A DNA stretch of 64,000 nt, taken from positions 1 through 64,000 of the forward strand of contig PLCA01000007.1 of the NCBI GenBank assembly GCA_003134685.1, read 5' to 3'. This DNA comes from Gemmatimonadota bacterium. Its GTDB lineage: Bacteria; Gemmatimonadota; Gemmatimonadetes; Gemmatimonadales; Gemmatimonadaceae. Position numbers and translations under genes: made by a program. A model generated the notes under the pieces. The model had not been told where the DNA came from, searched no databases, and was given only the letters and a program-made list of their open reading frames with translations. Positions within the stretch are counted from its first letter, which is position 1, and each line of letters starts with the position of its first letter. Below, in pieces: positions 1 through 10,187 of the stretch.

Positions 1-8
1 CCAGCTAG

Positions 9-92
9 GGCAAGAGCAAGATTACCATGACGCGGGAAATGGGCGAGAGGGCCGCCATCCGGGCCCTCGAACCCACCCCACTCTCCGAATGA
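9..92 (+). other. Possible 3' tail of a gene
   Basis: A short open stretch runs to a TGA at 90-92 and would encode a tail ending in ALEPTPLSE. Its third codon positions are rich in G and C, as in the real genes here. An in-frame TAG at 6-8 prevents extension to the window edge. It is therefore either a 21-codon ORF from the ATG at 27, the end of a broken gene, or chance. A weak inverted repeat (GACGACG and CGTCGTC arms) follows at about 91-112. No function can be given. Confidence 0.2.
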
Positions 93-151
93 CGACGACG
101 GCGGGCGTCGTCTGGCCCCTGCGTTCTCCCTCTTCAGCTTAGGAGCGTTTC

Positions 152-808
152 ATGAAAACATCACCTCAGGCTCTCTGGGCTGCATTTCAGGAGTCGTTTT
201 GTGCGGCTATTCAATCCGTGGGAGAAGTCCGCCTTGCCGAAATTTGGGCCACCCAGTACACCCGTACCACTCACTACGCCGAGGAACTTCTACAGAGCGT
301 CGCAAGAGATCTGGGGCTCGACTTCAAGCGAGAATCCTCGAGGGTCGATTATTCGATGTGGGATTGTCGCTCCGATAGCGAACCGACGCCAATGATTTTT
401 ATCGAATCGGAGAACCACGCCATCGGGGCTGACCACGAAGTGAAAACGCTTTGCTGTTTAGCGGCCCCATTAAAGGTCCTCATCACGGCTGGCGAATGGG
501 AGGACAAAATACCGCGCTGGCGTGACGGCGGACACCGCTCCACCCTGGTCACTCGATGGCGCAGCATTCGATCTGCTTACCATGCGGCGTGGCCTGATCA
601 AGGAGTGTTTGGCGTCCTGGTTGCCGAGAGCGACCCGGATGGCGTTCTTAGATTTCACGGATTCGAACTCGATGCTGGGACAGCTTCACCCGTTGGTGAT
701 CGCGTTTTGTTGGAGCTACCAACGATTATCTACCCGATAGCGGCGACTGTCTTCAGAACGCAGAACAATAGGCGGTCAACTGATCGCCAAAATGTAGGAG
801 CAGTATAG
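152..808 (+). CDS. Hypothetical protein, 218 aa, not recognised
   Basis: A 218-residue soluble protein without signal peptide or membrane segment. The most distinctive part is residues 65-110, where a strand ending in IFIESEN is followed by a helix with H and E and then by a hydrophobic strand (APLKVLITAGEW). This strand-acid-strand layout recalls a PD-(D/E)XK nuclease core, but the motif is too weak to assign. An AGGAG stretch lies upstream of the ATG. Base composition looks AT-richer than in the operons further right, and the gene stands alone in a gene-poor strip, which fits acquired DNA. Confidence 0.65.
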   Translation: MKTSPQALWAAFQESFCAAIQSVGEVRLAEIWATQYTRTTHYAEELLQSVARDLGLDFKRESSRVDYSMWDCRSDSEPTPMIFIESENHAIGADHEVKTLCCLAAPLKVLITAGEWEDKIPRWRDGGHRSTLVTRWRSIRSAYHAAWPDQGVFGVLVAESDPDGVLRFHGFELDAGTASPVGDRVLLELPTIIYPIAATVFRTQNNRRSTDRQNVGAV

Positions 809-1159
809 GGTCGACTTAGGCCCTCAGCGCGCTCCTCCCACTGGACAGGCATAGAGATTAGCGTCGCGTTGGCTCTCAATGCCTTAGACGTCGATGGAGA
901 ATTGGTCGGGGCTTAAATTCTCGCTCGGCGAGCCTGCGAATTCTCTTCGGGTAACCGACTTGGACCCAGCATGAAGGGTTCGCAATCATTGCCGTTGCAA
1001 TTAACGGAAATAGACCGAGTTTGGATCATTGGGTTGTTAATGCGCGGGACTTCCCACCAGCCTGCACACCCGATTTCGCCTCGATTTTCGAGGCAGCATT
1101 CCGGCGCTACTGGCGACGCCTTTCTGGCCGCCGCCTGCGGTAATTTATCATGGAGTTTT
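809..1159. other. 351-nt intergenic stretch
   Basis: No convincing gene, RNA or strong hairpin was seen. The frame of the downstream lipoprotein stays open back to an ATG at 971. The residues before 1160 do not look like protein, and the good ribosome binding site lies at 1152-1155. The composition is mixed, with an AT-rich patch around 985-1040 that could hold a promoter for the downstream gene. Confidence 0.4.
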
Positions 1160-1567
1160 ATGCGTCCCTTCCACTTCCTCGCTGGGCTAGGCTTTGCTGC
1201 ATCCCTCTCTCTGGTGGCATGCGCGACGAGTGGCGCTCTGAAACGAGAATCTCTGGATCAGGGCGTCAGCCGGACCTTCATCGGTAACTATGATACGATC
1301 TTGAAGGCAGCTCGGGACGCGACTGTGGCCGCCGGACTACACCTTGAGTCGGTAGACAAAATCGATGATCACACATGGTCGATTCTCGGGAAGAAAGACG
1401 CATCGCTCTGGAGTATGGGTGAGCTCGTGCGAGTTGTAGTTCAGCAGACTGCTCCTGATACAACCGCCGTGCGGATCATCTCGAAGAAGAGAGTGGCTAC
1501 AAATGTCGCCGCTCGGGGTGACTACTCACAGGCAATTCTTAACGACATGGAACTCAAACTGAAATAG
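1160..1567 (+). CDS. Small lipoprotein, 135 aa
   Basis: The protein starts with a lipoprotein signal: MRPF, a hydrophobic stretch, then a lipobox-like LVAC with the cysteine near residue 21. The rest (about 110 residues) is a small alpha/beta domain of the kind seen in DUF3568-like periplasmic proteins. It has a TILKAARDATVAAG helix, a strand pair around WSILGKKD, and a closing strand with TAVRIISKKR. The start was placed at the ATG at 1160 because GGAG sits four bases upstream and the signal peptide begins there. Probably anchored in a membrane facing the periplasm. Function unknown. Confidence 0.65.
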   Translation: MRPFHFLAGLGFAASLSLVACATSGALKRESLDQGVSRTFIGNYDTILKAARDATVAAGLHLESVDKIDDHTWSILGKKDASLWSMGELVRVVVQQTAPDTTAVRIISKKRVATNVAARGDYSQAILNDMELKLK

Positions 1568-1661
1568 CTGAGCGCTAAGACCGTTCACGTCTTTACATGA
1601 CCTTCTCGGGTCTGTTCAAGCTCCAGACGCCGCGCGACCTCTTAGGCGAGTTCCGCCACGA

Positions 1662-1815
1662 TTACAACGTCTGGAAACCAATCCGCTGGATGAGTTCGCG
1701 GCGTTCGACCTCCTCTTGCCGCTCTGAGCGCTGAAGGAATGGAGACACTGCTTTGAGAAGCTGCGGGTCCTGGAGCATTAGCAGTTGGTCTAGAGTGGTT
1801 GCCGCAATCGCACAG
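1662..1815 (-). pseudogene. Possible C-terminal fragment of an unknown protein
   Basis: On the minus strand an open frame runs into the Nudix remnant and ends with a TAA at 1662-1664. Its predicted tail contains LQDPQLLKAVSPFLQRSE and ends RIGFQTL. That charged amphipathic pattern looks like real protein rather than a shadow frame. It is not in frame with the Nudix N-terminus and does not resemble a Nudix C-terminus. It may be the end of a different gene joined to the Nudix fragment by a deletion. Confidence 0.25.
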
Positions 1816-2053
1816 GGTGTGCGCTAATCTGCTCTCGTTTTCCGATGGGGGAACCCGCGGCAACGAGTTGAATCGGCTCCCATAATGGTCGCGATGGTAC
1901 TCGAGCCCGAGTTCCTCGCGGAGCTACCGCGGCCGCTAAGGTTTCGCCAGCATCGAGCTTTCCGCCTGGGAACTCGAATAAACCGCCATGGCGCTTGTGT
2001 GATGGACGTTGGCAGAGAAGGCGTCGATCGCCGCGTCGAATAATTGCGGCCAC
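1800..2053 (-). pseudogene. Broken Nudix (MutT-type) hydrolase
   Basis: The N-terminal part is clearly MutT-like: AAIIRRGDRRLLCQRP, then HGGLFEFPGGKLDAGETLA, the first half of a Nudix box (G-x5-E). The expected continuation R-E-x-x-E-E-x-G is not in the same frame. LREELGLEY appears in another frame immediately downstream (about 1895-1925). A deletion of about 8 nt between GCGGTAG and CTCCGCGAGG would explain this, removing the Arg-Glu of the box. The remaining sequence does not resemble a Nudix C-terminus. Intact relatives remove oxidised nucleotides such as 8-oxo-dGTP. This copy should be inactive. Confidence 0.7.
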
Positions 2054-2146
2054 GACCGGTTGGTCAAGCGGATTCGGGGATGCTCATTCAGCGCTCCCTA
2101 GGGTGCCGGGGGTTTCCTCCGTCGATAAACTAGTCCGAAATCGACG

Positions 2147-2353
2147 CTAGCCGCTCGTTCCACTTCTCTTCTTTGCGGTCTTGTAGCCAGCCCACCCCGC
2201 CCAAACGGTCCCGAATAAAGCTGCGACGTAGTACCCCATATAGGAACCAGTTGGGGCGACCCAGGTGCGTAGGATTACCCATCCCAAACCGAAGCAAACC
2301 AGACCGATTAGGACTGACCCAATCACTGCGTTGCGGGGAGAATGCTGCATCAT
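2147..2353 (-). CDS. Small two-helix membrane protein, 68 aa
   Basis: From an ATG at 2353, preceded by AGGAAACAAA, the protein has two hydrophobic segments. These are roughly residues 9-30 (AVIGSVLIGLVCFGLGWVIL) and 38-58 (MGYYVAALFGTVWAGWAGY). A short basic tail (KTAKKRSG) follows. It is probably an inner-membrane protein. The frame extends upstream to 2416, but those residues lack membrane-protein character and the second start has the ribosome binding site. Family not recognised. Confidence 0.6.
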   Translation of the reverse strand: MMQHSPRNAVIGSVLIGLVCFGLGWVILRTWVAPTGSYMGYYVAALFGTVWAGWAGYKTAKKRSGTSG

Positions 2354-2494
2354 TTTGTTTCCTGTCACGCTATTGTGTTTGAAGGAGGTTGTGGAGAACA
2401 GCCCCGCCAGCGGCAACGGCGGAAGCTCCCGCGGCCTCGGCTGCCCCGGCGGCCCTCAGAATGCGTCAGTTCAACTCGGGAACATCGCAAATAT

Positions 2495-2512
2495 TGCGTC
2501 GGTACCGACGCA
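2495..2512. promoter_or_regulatory. Perfect 18-bp palindrome, possible operator
   Basis: TGCGTCGGTACCGACGCA is identical to its reverse complement and lies in an AT-rich setting. It is about 140 nt upstream of the ATG of the small membrane protein at 2353 (minus strand). A dimeric regulator site is the simplest reading. No cognate regulator is visible. Confidence 0.35.
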
Positions 2513-2670
2513 TGTAAATGTCTGTTTCGTATCAAGAAATGTCGTTTCTCTACCAGTTCTTCGGCATTTAAAGAAAAGCCACTCAGCTCCGCACAGCCAA
2601 GATTCCTCTCGGTAAATCGGACTGCAATAGAACGCCTTGGACGATGTTGGACGGATTTTCCCTCTTGGAA

Positions 2671-2700
2671 AGCAAAACGGCGCCCAGATCGGACGCCGTT
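2671..2700 (-). terminator. Rho-independent terminator after tRNA-Met
   Basis: Read on the minus strand, AACGGCG and CGCCGTT form a 7-bp stem around an 11-nt loop, followed by TTTGC. It begins 25 nt past the 3' end of tRNA-Met and closes the minus-strand run. Confidence 0.6.
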
Positions 2701-2724
2701 GGATTGCGTTGGACTTCCTTCTAA

Positions 2725-2798
2725 TAGCTGGGGGGAGACTCGAACTCCCGACCCCGGCATTATGAGTGCCGTGCTCTAACCAGCTGAGCTACCCAGCC
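2725..2798 (-). tRNA. tRNA-Met(CAU), elongator
   Basis: A 74-nt cloverleaf. The acceptor is GGCTGGG with CCCAGCT (G1-U72 wobble), the D-arm contains GCTCAGCTGGTTAGAGC, and the anticodon stem CGGCA/TGCCG encloses loop CTCATAA, anticodon CAU. The T-arm is GGGAG-TTCGAGT-CTCCC with discriminator A. CCA is not encoded. The paired acceptor end and D-arm follow elongator Met rather than initiator. A tRNA-Ile2 with lysidine at position 34 is the alternative, but the overall pattern fits Met better. Confidence 0.9.
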
Positions 2799-2859
2799 AT
2801 GCTACAAATCTGCGCAACTGTGTGACGCCGGTGAAGCGCTCCCGGTTACTGACACAAAC

Positions 2860-2881
2860 GGCCAGCCCTTTCGGGCCGGCC
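2860..2881 (-). terminator. Hairpin between the two tRNA-Met genes
   Basis: On the minus strand GGCCGGCCC, loop GAAA, GGGCTGGCC, then GTTTGTG: a 9-bp stem with one mismatch, a GNRA tetraloop and a weak T tract. It lies just after the initiator tRNA and may be a terminator or an RNA-processing structure. Confidence 0.45.
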
Positions 2882-2892
2882 GCGTGCTTGAA

Positions 2893-2966
<74 letters not shown>

Positions 2967-3028
2967 ATAAGAGGAGCAATCTACGCTAGCTCAGCTTCAA
3001 GTCAACTGATTGACTTTGCTCTCGCGTC

Positions 3029-3322
3029 CTATTTCCGGTTGCTGCTGTCAGGCGCCTCGCCAAAGCGATAAAGAATCTCCTTGTCGCCCCGCACCATCCC
3101 GAATTCCTCGCGCGCGATCCGCTCCTGGGTGGCGCTGTCGCCCTTCACCAGCTTGAGGAACCGCCCCAGGGAATCGACCTGCCGCTGTAGTGAATCAACC
3201 TCGCGTGTGAGGGTCCGCGTCCGCGTGTGCAGCACGTAGAGATCCCGTGTGCTGTATTCCCCGCCCTGCACCGCGAAAAAGAGCGCGACGGCGATGAGCG
3301 CCCACCAGACGTATCGCTTCAT
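3029..3322 (-). CDS. ftsB: FtsB/DivIC-type septum formation initiator
   Basis: A 97-residue single-pass protein. An N-terminal membrane helix (about 5-20) is followed by a coiled coil (about 30-65) with the heptad-like TLTREVDSLQRQVDSL. After it comes the typical C-terminal segment ending in REEFGMVRGDKEILYRF. Family members sit in the inner membrane with FtsL and FtsQ and help assemble the division machinery. The gene starts 26 nt after the enolase stop codon. The eno-ftsB pairing is also common in other bacteria, which supports the call. Confidence 0.85.
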   Translation of the reverse strand: MKRYVWWALIAVALFFAVQGGEYSTRDLYVLHTRTRTLTREVDSLQRQVDSLGRFLKLVKGDSATQERIAREEFGMVRGDKEILYRFGEAPDSSNRK

Positions 3323-3348
3323 CGAGCTACGCCGGTCGCTTCATCGGG

Positions 3349-5505
<2,157 letters not shown>

Positions 5506-5509
<4 letters not shown>

Positions 5510-6465
5510 TTGTCGCGAAAGTGATCGAAGCCAGGTGGAGCGGTGATGCGCTCACCGCCCTGCAAGAGAACAATACCAGTAGTACCGGCAACAACCCGGC
5601 CGATCTCGGTGAGATCGAGCCCGAACTCCTCTGAAAAATGGCGGGTGTCGATCTCCGGCGCAGTGACGACGATCTCGTATTCCTCCCCCGAGCTCGCCGC
5701 CTGGACAGCCGAGACTCCATCGACGCGCGGGACCCGGTCGGCGTCGATCTCGATGCAGACTCTGCTTGCCGCCGCGATGTGGCCGACGTCCGACATGAGC
5801 CCGTCGGAGATATCGATCGCCGACGTCGCTCCCCGCGCGGCAAGACCAATTGCTGGCTCGATCCTCGGCACCGGATTGGCGAAGCGCGCGCGGTCATTTT
5901 CGGTCGGCTCGCCTCCCGCGATCCAGGCGCGGACAGCGGCGGCGGGACCTCCGAGGCGTCCGGTGACGTAAACCCGCTGGCCGACTTTGGCGCCCGAGCG
6001 CGCGAGGGGATGCGCCGCGCTGCCGAGCGCGGTAATGGTGAGCGAAAGCTCCTTGCCAGAGGAGAGGTCGCCGCCGACGATCGGACACAGAACGGCCGAC
6101 GCACCCTCGCGAATTCCGGTGGCGATCTCACGTGCCTTCTGCTTGTTGGGCTCCGGAAGGGTGAGCGCAATCAGAATCCCGAGGGGACGAGCGGCCATCG
6201 CGGCGAGGTCGCTGAGCGACGCCGCGGTTGCGCGGTAACCGATCTCGAAGCTGTTGAGCCAATCGCGTTGGAAGTGAATGCCTTCCACCGACGTGTCAGT
6301 GCTCACGACGAGGCGCTCACCTACGGGAACGTCGATGACTGCGGCGTCGTCGCCGATCCTTTGCGCGGCTTTCCCCCATTCGGCGAGAAGGATCCGAACG
6401 ATGTCGAATTCCTTCCCGGGTCCGAGGTCGAGATTGCGATCGTTGGCCGGACTGTCAGGGCTCAT
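5506..6465 (-). CDS. thiL: Thiamine-monophosphate kinase
   Basis: A 319-aa ThiL, which phosphorylates thiamine monophosphate to thiamine diphosphate with ATP. The PurM-like N-terminal fold shows IGDDAAVIDV, the Mg/ATP motif STDTSVEGIHF, the phase YRATAASLSDLAAMAA, and GGDLSSGKELSLTITALG. The C-terminal half contains AIDISDGLMSDVGHI, the second metal-binding Asp motif. The ATG at 6465 overlaps the Nnr stop in an ATGA, and its own stop overlaps plsC by 4 nt. No other thiamine genes are nearby. Cytoplasmic. Confidence 0.94.
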
Positions 6466-8021
6466 CGCGCCACTGCCGGCAGCTGAGCAAGCACCGGAGC
6501 CTCGGGTGGGGGCTCGATTTCGTTCCACGCGCGTGGCAGGGCGTAGAGCACGTCCTCCAGAGTGGTGCCGCGCACGTATTCGCAGAATTCCGCCGCGCGA
6601 CCGTGCACCCACGCGGCGCAGCAGCCGGCGGCGGTCGCGTCCTGAGTCTGCGCCAGCATTGTTCCGGCAATTCCGTCCAGAAGATCGCCGCTGCCGCCGG
6701 TTCCGAGAGCAGCTGTCCCTCTGGCGATCACGTGACGATCTCCGTCGGGTGTGAAAATCACGGTCGGCGATCCCTTGAGAAGAACCGTGGCGCCGAGCTG
6801 GCGCGCCAGATCGAGGCCTACCTCGAACCTCTCGGCGAGAACGGATTTCACATCGATGCCGGCGAGTCGCGCGAATTCGGCGGGGTGAGGCGTGATCAGT
6901 GCCGGCCTTCCCTCGAGCAGCTTGCCAAGCGATTTCGCGTCGCCCTCGAACACGTTGAGCGCGTCGGCATCCAGCAGCGCCGGAATCGTGGAGTCGCTCA
7001 GAATCCGCTCGACTAGTGAGCGCGTCTCCTCCGATTTACCCAGACCGGGTCCGATCACTACCGCATGGGCCCACTTCGAGATCTCGGCCTCGATCTGGTT
7101 CTCGCTCGACGGCCAGTCGGTGATGAGGGCCGACGGCACAGCACCCAGAACCGGACTCACGTTTCCCGGCCCCACGAGAACTCGCACCAGGCCGATTCCG
7201 CTGCGCAGGGCCGCGCGCGACGCGAGGACGACCGCGCCCGGCATTCCCTTTCCGCTCCCGACGATCGCGAGATGCTTGCGGGTTCCCTTGTGCGCGTCGA
7301 ACCGGATGGGCGGAATCCGCGATCGCACCCACTCAGCGTCGACGAGCATCGGCAGCGGTGGCACTGACGTCACGCGCTTCTTTCCAGCAGTCGCGCGGGC
7401 GTAATCCAGCCCAATGTCGAGCGCCACGATGTCTCCGCAGAAGTCTCTCGCCAGCAGCGTGCCCCGTTTTACTCCGCCGAAACTAAGAGTGAGATCGGCG
7501 ACCACGCACGCCGAATGCTGGCCCGTCGTTGCATCGAGGCCGCTCGGGACATCGAGCGCGGCGACGCGGGCACCTCGCTCGTGCAATTCATTTATCGTTG
7601 CGATCGCATCGCCGATTTTACCGCGCGGCTCACCCTCGAAGCCCGTGCCGAGCAGCGCGTCGATGACAATGGCGGCGCCATCGGGGGCCGAGTCCGCGAG
7701 CTTCACCGAATCGAGCGCCGCTTCTCTTTCCGCCACAGCGTCGGGCGATTTCGCTGTTTTAGCCTTTGCTACTTCGACGACCGTGACCTCGACGCCGGAG
7801 CGAGCAAGCGTGCCCGCGACGACCCAGCCGTCGCCCCCATTATTCCCGGGACCGGTAAAGACGACGGCACCGCCAGGAAGACGGTCTGAATAGCGGCGCG
7901 AAATCTCTCCGGCTGCCGCGATGCCCGCGCGCTGCATCAACAAGCGTGAAGGGGTTCCTCTTTCAATGGCTGCCCGATCGCGCTCCGCTGATTCCCTGGC
8001 GCTGACCACCCACGCGGGCAT
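6462..8021 (-). CDS. nnr: Bifunctional NAD(P)H-hydrate epimerase/dehydratase
   Basis: A 519-aa fusion that repairs hydrated NADH and NADPH. The N-terminal YjeF_N epimerase domain (about 1-220) contains VVFTGPGNNGGDGWVVA and the catalytic VIDALLGTGFEG. The C-terminal ADP-dependent dehydratase domain (about 235-510) has a ribokinase-like fold, with GSGKGMPGAVVLASRAALR, VIGPGLGKSEET, LLDADALNVF, ITPHPAEFARL and the nucleotide/phosphate loop GTGGSGDLLDGIAG. The start 'MPAWVVSARE' matches the usual N-terminal helix. It is coupled to thiL by a 4-nt overlap. Cytoplasmic metabolite repair. Confidence 0.95.
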   Translation of the reverse strand: MPAWVVSARESAERDRAAIERGTPSRLLMQRAGIAAAGEISRRYSDRLPGGAVVFTGPGNNGGDGWVVAGTLARSGVEVTVVEVAKAKTAKSPDAVAEREAALDSVKLADSAPDGAAIVIDALLGTGFEGEPRGKIGDAIATINELHERGARVAALDVPSGLDATTGQHSACVVADLTLSFGGVKRGTLLARDFCGDIVALDIGLDYARATAGKKRVTSVPPLPMLVDAEWVRSRIPPIRFDAHKGTRKHLAIVGSGKGMPGAVVLASRAALRSGIGLVRVLVGPGNVSPVLGAVPSALITDWPSSENQIEAEISKWAHAVVIGPGLGKSEETRSLVERILSDSTIPALLDADALNVFEGDAKSLGKLLEGRPALITPHPAEFARLAGIDVKSVLAERFEVGLDLARQLGATVLLKGSPTVIFTPDGDRHVIARGTAALGTGGSGDLLDGIAGTMLAQTQDATAAGCCAAWVHGRAAEFCEYVRGTTLEDVLYALPRAWNEIEPPPEAPVLAQLPAVAR

Positions 8022-8039
8022 TGGTGGGAAGGTTGGTTT

Positions 8040-8426
8040 CTAAGCCTGCTGCGCGCAGTTCCAGGGGTAGTCGCGCTCGAATGCCAGATCGAAGTCGAAT
8101 ACGTCCACGAACTCGTCGCGCGTGTCCTGCGGCTGGCTGAGAAGGAACCCTAACTCGACGAGCGTGAACACGATGTCACCGATATCCGCAGTTGAGCCGA
8201 TACCCCAGTGTTCCAAGACGACGCGCGCCATGAGTCCGTACCGGTCGAGCGCGAGATCGCGGGCGGCACGCGCCAGCTCCACTCCGGTGATGTGGCGACG
8301 CACGTTAAGCCGCGCCTGACACACCTCGAGTGCGGAAAGGACGAACAGGTACGCCTGTTCGTCGAACCGCGGCTCACGGATGAGAATCCGGTCCATTATG
8401 CCTTCGCGAAATGCGAGCTCAGCCAT
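8040..8426 (-). CDS. Minf_1886-family conserved protein
   Basis: A 128-aa soluble protein matching the Minf_1886 type (TIGR04138-like). An N-terminal helix is followed by YLFVLSALEVCQAR, RHITGVELARAARDLALDRYG, HWGIGSTADIGDIVFTLVE and a C-terminal FDFDLAF. That order is characteristic of this family, known from Verrucomicrobia, Planctomycetes and related phyla. No biochemical role is established. It sits between glyA (4 nt upstream) and nnr (18 nt downstream) on the same strand, so it is probably co-transcribed with them. Confidence 0.85.
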   Translation of the reverse strand: MAELAFREGIMDRILIREPRFDEQAYLFVLSALEVCQARLNVRRHITGVELARAARDLALDRYGLMARVVLEHWGIGSTADIGDIVFTLVELGFLLSQPQDTRDEFVDVFDFDLAFERDYPWNCAQQA

Positions 8427-8430
8427 TTTG

Positions 8431-9744
8431 CTACTTTTTTTCCGCCATTGAGGGGAAGGATGTGTAGAGAGGAAAGCGATTCGTCAAGTCGAGCACTGCT
8501 TCTTTGACTGCCGACGCGACCGTCACGTCACCGGCGCTGGTGACCACCCGGTCGATGAGCGCGGCGATTTGCTCCATTTCCGGCTCCCTCATGCCCCGGG
8601 TGGTGACCGCCGGCGTTCCGATCCGAATTCCGCTGGTGACGAACGGAGACTGGGTCTCCTTCGGCACCGTGTTCTTGTTGACGGTGATGCCCGCGGAGTC
8701 AAGTGCCTTCTCGGCCACTTTCCCCGTGACGTTCTTGTTCCGGAGATCCACGAGCATCAGGTGATTGTCGGTGCCCCCGGAGACAATGTTGAAGCCGCGC
8801 TCGATCAGCGCGTTCGCCAGCGCCTGCGCGTTGCGGACGATCTGGCCGCAGTAGTCCTTGAAGGATGGATCGAGCGCTTCCTTGAACGCGACCGCCTTAG
8901 CGGCGATGATGTGCTCGAGGGGGCCACCCTGCGTGCCGGGGAACACCGCCTTATCGATGGTCCTGGCGTGCTCTTCCTTGCAGAGGATCAAACCGCCGCG
9001 GGGGCCGCGCAGAGTCTTGTGGGTCGTGGTCGTCACCGCGTCCGCGTGCGGGATCGGCGAAGGATGATATCCGGTCGCGACCAGGCCCGCGAAGTGCGCC
9101 ATGTCCACCACGAATTTTGCGCCTATCTCGCGCGCCACTTCAGCGAACGGCTCGAAGTCGATGATGCGCGAGTACGCGCTCGCGCCGGCGATGATCATTT
9201 TCGGCTTCCGCTCGCGCGCGATCTTCTGCATCTGCGTGTAATCGATGCGGCCGTCTTCGCCCACGCCGTAATGGATGGCGTGATACAGCAGGCCCGAAAA
9301 GTTGACCGGCGATCCATGCGTGAGGTGTCCGCCCTGCGAGAGATCGAGACCGAGAACGACGTCGCCCGGCTTGAGGAACGCGAGGTAGACGGCGGCATTC
9401 GCCTGAGCGCCGGAATGCGGCTGCACGTTGGCGTGGTCGGCGGCGAACAATTTCTTGACGCGGTCGATCGCAAGCTGCTCCACCATGTCCACGAACTCGC
9501 ACCCGCCGTAGTACCGCTTCCCGGGAAGTCCCTCCGCGTATTTGTTGGTCAGAGGAGTTCCCATGGCCTCGAGCACTGCTTGCGACACGAAGTTCTCGCT
9601 CGCGATCAGCTCAAGTCCGTGACGCTGCCGATCGACCTCGAGGTCTATGAATCGGGCAATCTCGGGATCCGATTGCGCCAGCGTGCCCTCGGGCATGGCG
9701 ATTTTCGGCGGTTTCCGTGGTGGTGCTGTCGTCGTCGTCATCAA
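8431..9744 (-). CDS. glyA: Serine hydroxymethyltransferase
   Basis: A 437-aa PLP enzyme that interconverts serine and glycine while charging tetrahydrofolate with a one-carbon unit. It shows [32 protein letters not shown], the substrate loop [18 protein letters not shown], and the PLP-lysine motif [16 protein letters not shown]. The N-terminus carries a short Thr/Lys-rich extension before the conserved part begins near residue 28. The ATG overlaps the rpiB stop by 4 nt. Its one-carbon product feeds PurN and PurH, which are encoded elsewhere in this window. Confidence 0.97.
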   Translation of the reverse strand: MMTTTTAPPRKPPKIAMPEGTLAQSDPEIARFIDLEVDRQRHGLELIASENFVSQAVLEAMGTPLTNKYAEGLPGKRYYGGCEFVDMVEQLAIDRVKKLFAADHANVQPHSGAQANAAVYLAFLKPGDVVLGLDLSQGGHLTHGSPVNFSGLLYHAIHYGVGEDGRIDYTQMQKIARERKPKMIIAGASAYSRIIDFEPFAEVAREIGAKFVVDMAHFAGLVATGYHPSPIPHADAVTTTTHKTLRGPRGGLILCKEEHARTIDKAVFPGTQGGPLEHIIAAKAVAFKEALDPSFKDYCGQIVRNAQALANALIERGFNIVSGGTDNHLMLVDLRNKNVTGKVAEKALDSAGITVNKNTVPKETQSPFVTSGIRIGTPAVTTRGMREPEMEQIAALIDRVVTSAGDVTVASAVKEAVLDLTNRFPLYTSFPSMAEKK

Positions 9745-10187
9745 CTGTCTCCGCGATCGATCTTCTTGACGCGCCGCTCGTGGCGGCCCCCTTCAAATTT
9801 AGTGTCCAGCCAGGCTTTCATGGTCTCGACCCCCTGATCGTCCGTCATGAAGCGAGCCGGAAGGACCAGCACGTTGGAGTCGTTGTGCCTGCGTGACAGT
9901 GCTCCGATCTCGGGCTCCCATGCCAGCGCGGCGCGGACTCCAGGATAACGATTTGCGACGATGTCCATGCCAACCCCACTGCCACAGAGAAGGATGCCCC
10001 GCTTGGCCTTGCCCTCGGAAACTTCCTTGGCGAGCGGATGCGCGTAATCCGGATAGTCATCCGGCTTCGTCGGATCGTTCGCCCCAATGTCGTCAGGGGT
10101 GTAGCCCAACTTCTTCAGCTCGGAGACGAGACGGTTCTTCATCTCGACCCCGGCATGATCAGACGCTATTGGAATCGTTTCGCTCAT
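9741..10187 (-). CDS. rpiB: Ribose-5-phosphate isomerase B
   Basis: A 148-aa RpiB/LacAB-family enzyme that interconverts ribose 5-phosphate and ribulose 5-phosphate. It has [14 protein letters not shown] at the N-terminus, [10 protein letters not shown], and the catalytic cysteine motif [36 protein letters not shown] and the VLPARF segment follow. It overlaps both neighbours by 4 nt (leucine-type dehydrogenase upstream, glyA downstream), so translation is probably coupled. Cytoplasmic, non-oxidative pentose phosphate pathway. Confidence 0.95.
   Translation of the reverse strand: MSETIPIASDHAGVEMKNRLVSELKKLGYTPDDIGANDPTKPDDYPDYAHPLAKEVSEGKAKRGILLCGSGVGMDIVANRYPGVRAALAWEPEIGALSRRHNDSNVLVLPARFMTDDQGVETMKAWLDTKFEGGRHERRVKKIDRGDS

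Larger units (their letters stand above)
2354..2724. other. 371-nt intergenic stretch with palindrome and terminator
   Basis: No gene is supported here. The stretch contains a perfect 18-bp palindrome at 2495-2512, upstream of the minus-strand small membrane gene. It also contains a terminator-like hairpin at 2676-2700 that serves the tRNA-Met gene on the minus strand. Open frames crossing it on both strands are Arg/Ser-rich and look like noise. Confidence 0.5.

Noticed and set aside
2265-2779. Overlapping plus and minus open frames around 2.3-2.8 kb
   Set aside because: Their products are Arg/Ser-rich with no order and they cover the palindrome and the terminator of tRNA-Met.
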